Assembly: GCA_003533405.1 (NCBI GenBank)
Contig: DQDL01000023.1
Coordinates: 6,445 to 20,149 of the forward strand
Direction of reading: 5' to 3'
Origin: Clostridiales bacterium
GTDB lineage: Bacteria; Bacillota; Clostridia; Oscillospirales; Oscillospiraceae
Length of the DNA stretch: 13,705 nucleotides
Each line of letters begins with the position of its first letter. Within the stretch, counting starts at the first letter, position 1. Shown one piece after another: positions 13,020 to 13,705 of the stretch. Position numbers and translations under genes: made by a program. Below the pieces are notes generated by a model. It ran no database searches and had not been told where the DNA came from. It saw nothing but the letters and a program-made list of their open reading frames with translations.

Positions 13020-13705
13020 TCAAACGAGGTCTCTTTTTATGCCCTTTACTATCCTGTGCAGCTCTTCGAGCGTCTCGACCTTCACGAGCTGCTGCTTGTA
13101 ATACCCGGCGTTTGCGACGCCCTTGAGGTACCACGGTATCTGGTGCCGTGCCTCCAGGCACGCAAGCCGCTCGCCGTTTTGCCCGGCGTACATTTCCGTC
13201 TGCCGCACGGCAAGGTCGATGCGCTCCCTCAGCGGCGGCAGCGGCGGCACGGGCTCGCCTGAAAGCAGCGCATTCGTCTGCGGGAATATCCACGGGTTGC
13301 CGAAGCTGCCCCTGCCGACCATGGCAAGGTCGCAGTCGGTATAGCGCAGGATGTGCTCTGCGTCCTCGGCAGAAAAAATGTCGCCATTTGCGGTGACGGG
13401 AATGGAGACCGCACGCTTCACATCACGGATGATGTCCCAATCGGCTCGGCCTGCGTACATCTGCGCCCGTGTTCTGCCATGCACTGCGATGGCTGCTGCG
13501 CCCGCCTGCTCTGCGATCCTTGCAAACTCCACGGCGTTTACATTGCCGCCGTCAAAGCCCTTGCGGAACTTGACCGTCACGGGAACGGACACGGCCTTGA
13601 CGACGCTTTCGATTATCTCACCGGCAAGCTCCGGCGTTCGCATGAGCGCCGAGCCGTCGCAGCTTTTGACTATCTTGCCGACGGGGCAGCCCATGTTGAT
13701 ATCCA
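13020..13705 (-). CDS. dus: tRNA-dihydrouridine synthase, DusB-like (5' part missing)
   Basis: This is a flavoenzyme that reduces uridine to dihydrouridine in tRNA D-loops. Only the C-terminal part is in the window; the frame stays open to the right edge, which cuts it before the DINMGCPVGKIVKS motif, so about 227 residues are seen. The Cys of MGCPV (codon 13686-13688) is the catalytic acid, and VKFRKGFD is the FMN/tRNA region. AVHGRTRAQMYAG holds the conserved His and Arg, and NGDIFSAEDAE and VGRGSFGNPWIF are the FMN phosphate-binding motifs of the TIM barrel. A helical C-terminal tRNA-binding domain follows to the TGA at 13020. No classic terminator follows, so transcripts may continue into the zinc-ribbon gene. 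The true start lies beyond 13705. Confidence 0.92.
   Translation of the reverse strand, partial: DINMGCPVGKIVKSCDGSALMRTPELAGEIIESVVKAVSVPVTVKFRKGFDGGNVNAVEFARIAEQAGAAAIAVHGRTRAQMYAGRADWDIIRDVKRAVSIPVTANGDIFSAEDAEHILRYTDCDLAMVGRGSFGNPWIFPQTNALLSGEPVPPLPPLRERIDLAVRQTEMYAGQNGERLACLEARHQIPWYLKGVANAGYYKQQLVKVETLEELHRIVKGIKRDLV

Overview
The window looks like a chromosomal segment from a Gram-positive anaerobe of the Clostridia, probably Oscillospirales/Ruminococcaceae-like. The reasons are strong AGGAGG-type ribosome binding sites, sigma-A type promoters, a lipoprotein signal ending in LCAC, an SLH-anchored cell-wall enzyme, a guanine riboswitch ahead of a BMP-type transporter, and moderately high GC by eye. 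No species is assigned. No phage, IS element, CRISPR array, tRNA or rRNA was seen.

Region 1 (1-5237, minus strand) is a four-gene nucleoside-type ABC transporter operon. In transcription order it runs: promoter, guanine-type riboswitch aptamer, intrinsic terminator, BMP-family lipoprotein, an intercistronic gap with two hairpins, a double ATPase, two overlapping permeases, and a terminator at the window edge. The 74-nt aptamer has the C that selects guanine over adenine, and the terminator before the lipoprotein gene implies that guanine or hypoxanthine shuts the operon off. This gives direct sequence support for purine nucleosides as the substrate.

Region 2 (5294-5942, minus strand) is xpt, xanthine phosphoribosyltransferase, with its own promoter and no visible riboswitch. 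It fits with Region 1 as a purine uptake and salvage locus: the transporter brings purine nucleosides in and Xpt converts xanthine to XMP.

Region 3 (6000-8331, plus strand) is a two-gene unit. A MelB-like (GPH family) cation:sugar symporter overlaps by ATGA a PIG-L/LmbE-type zinc deacetylase. A strong bidirectional terminator follows.

Region 4 (8333-12651) holds an exported polysaccharide deacetylase with two chitobiase-like modules and three SLH repeats (minus strand). Divergent from it is a two-gene unit of a cytoplasmic lipase-like alpha/beta hydrolase and a sugar-phosphate-type nucleotidyltransferase (plus strand). The two divergent promoters are back to back with only 8 bp between their -35 boxes. 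A second bidirectional terminator ends the unit.

Region 5 (12661-13705, minus strand) has a 78-residue zinc-ribbon protein with its own promoter, downstream of the 3' part of a DusB-like tRNA-dihydrouridine synthase that runs off the window edge.

Most genes belong to known families. The points most worth checking are the riboswitch-controlled transporter, the symporter-deacetylase pair, and the hydrolase-nucleotidyltransferase pair, whose biochemical role is not evident.
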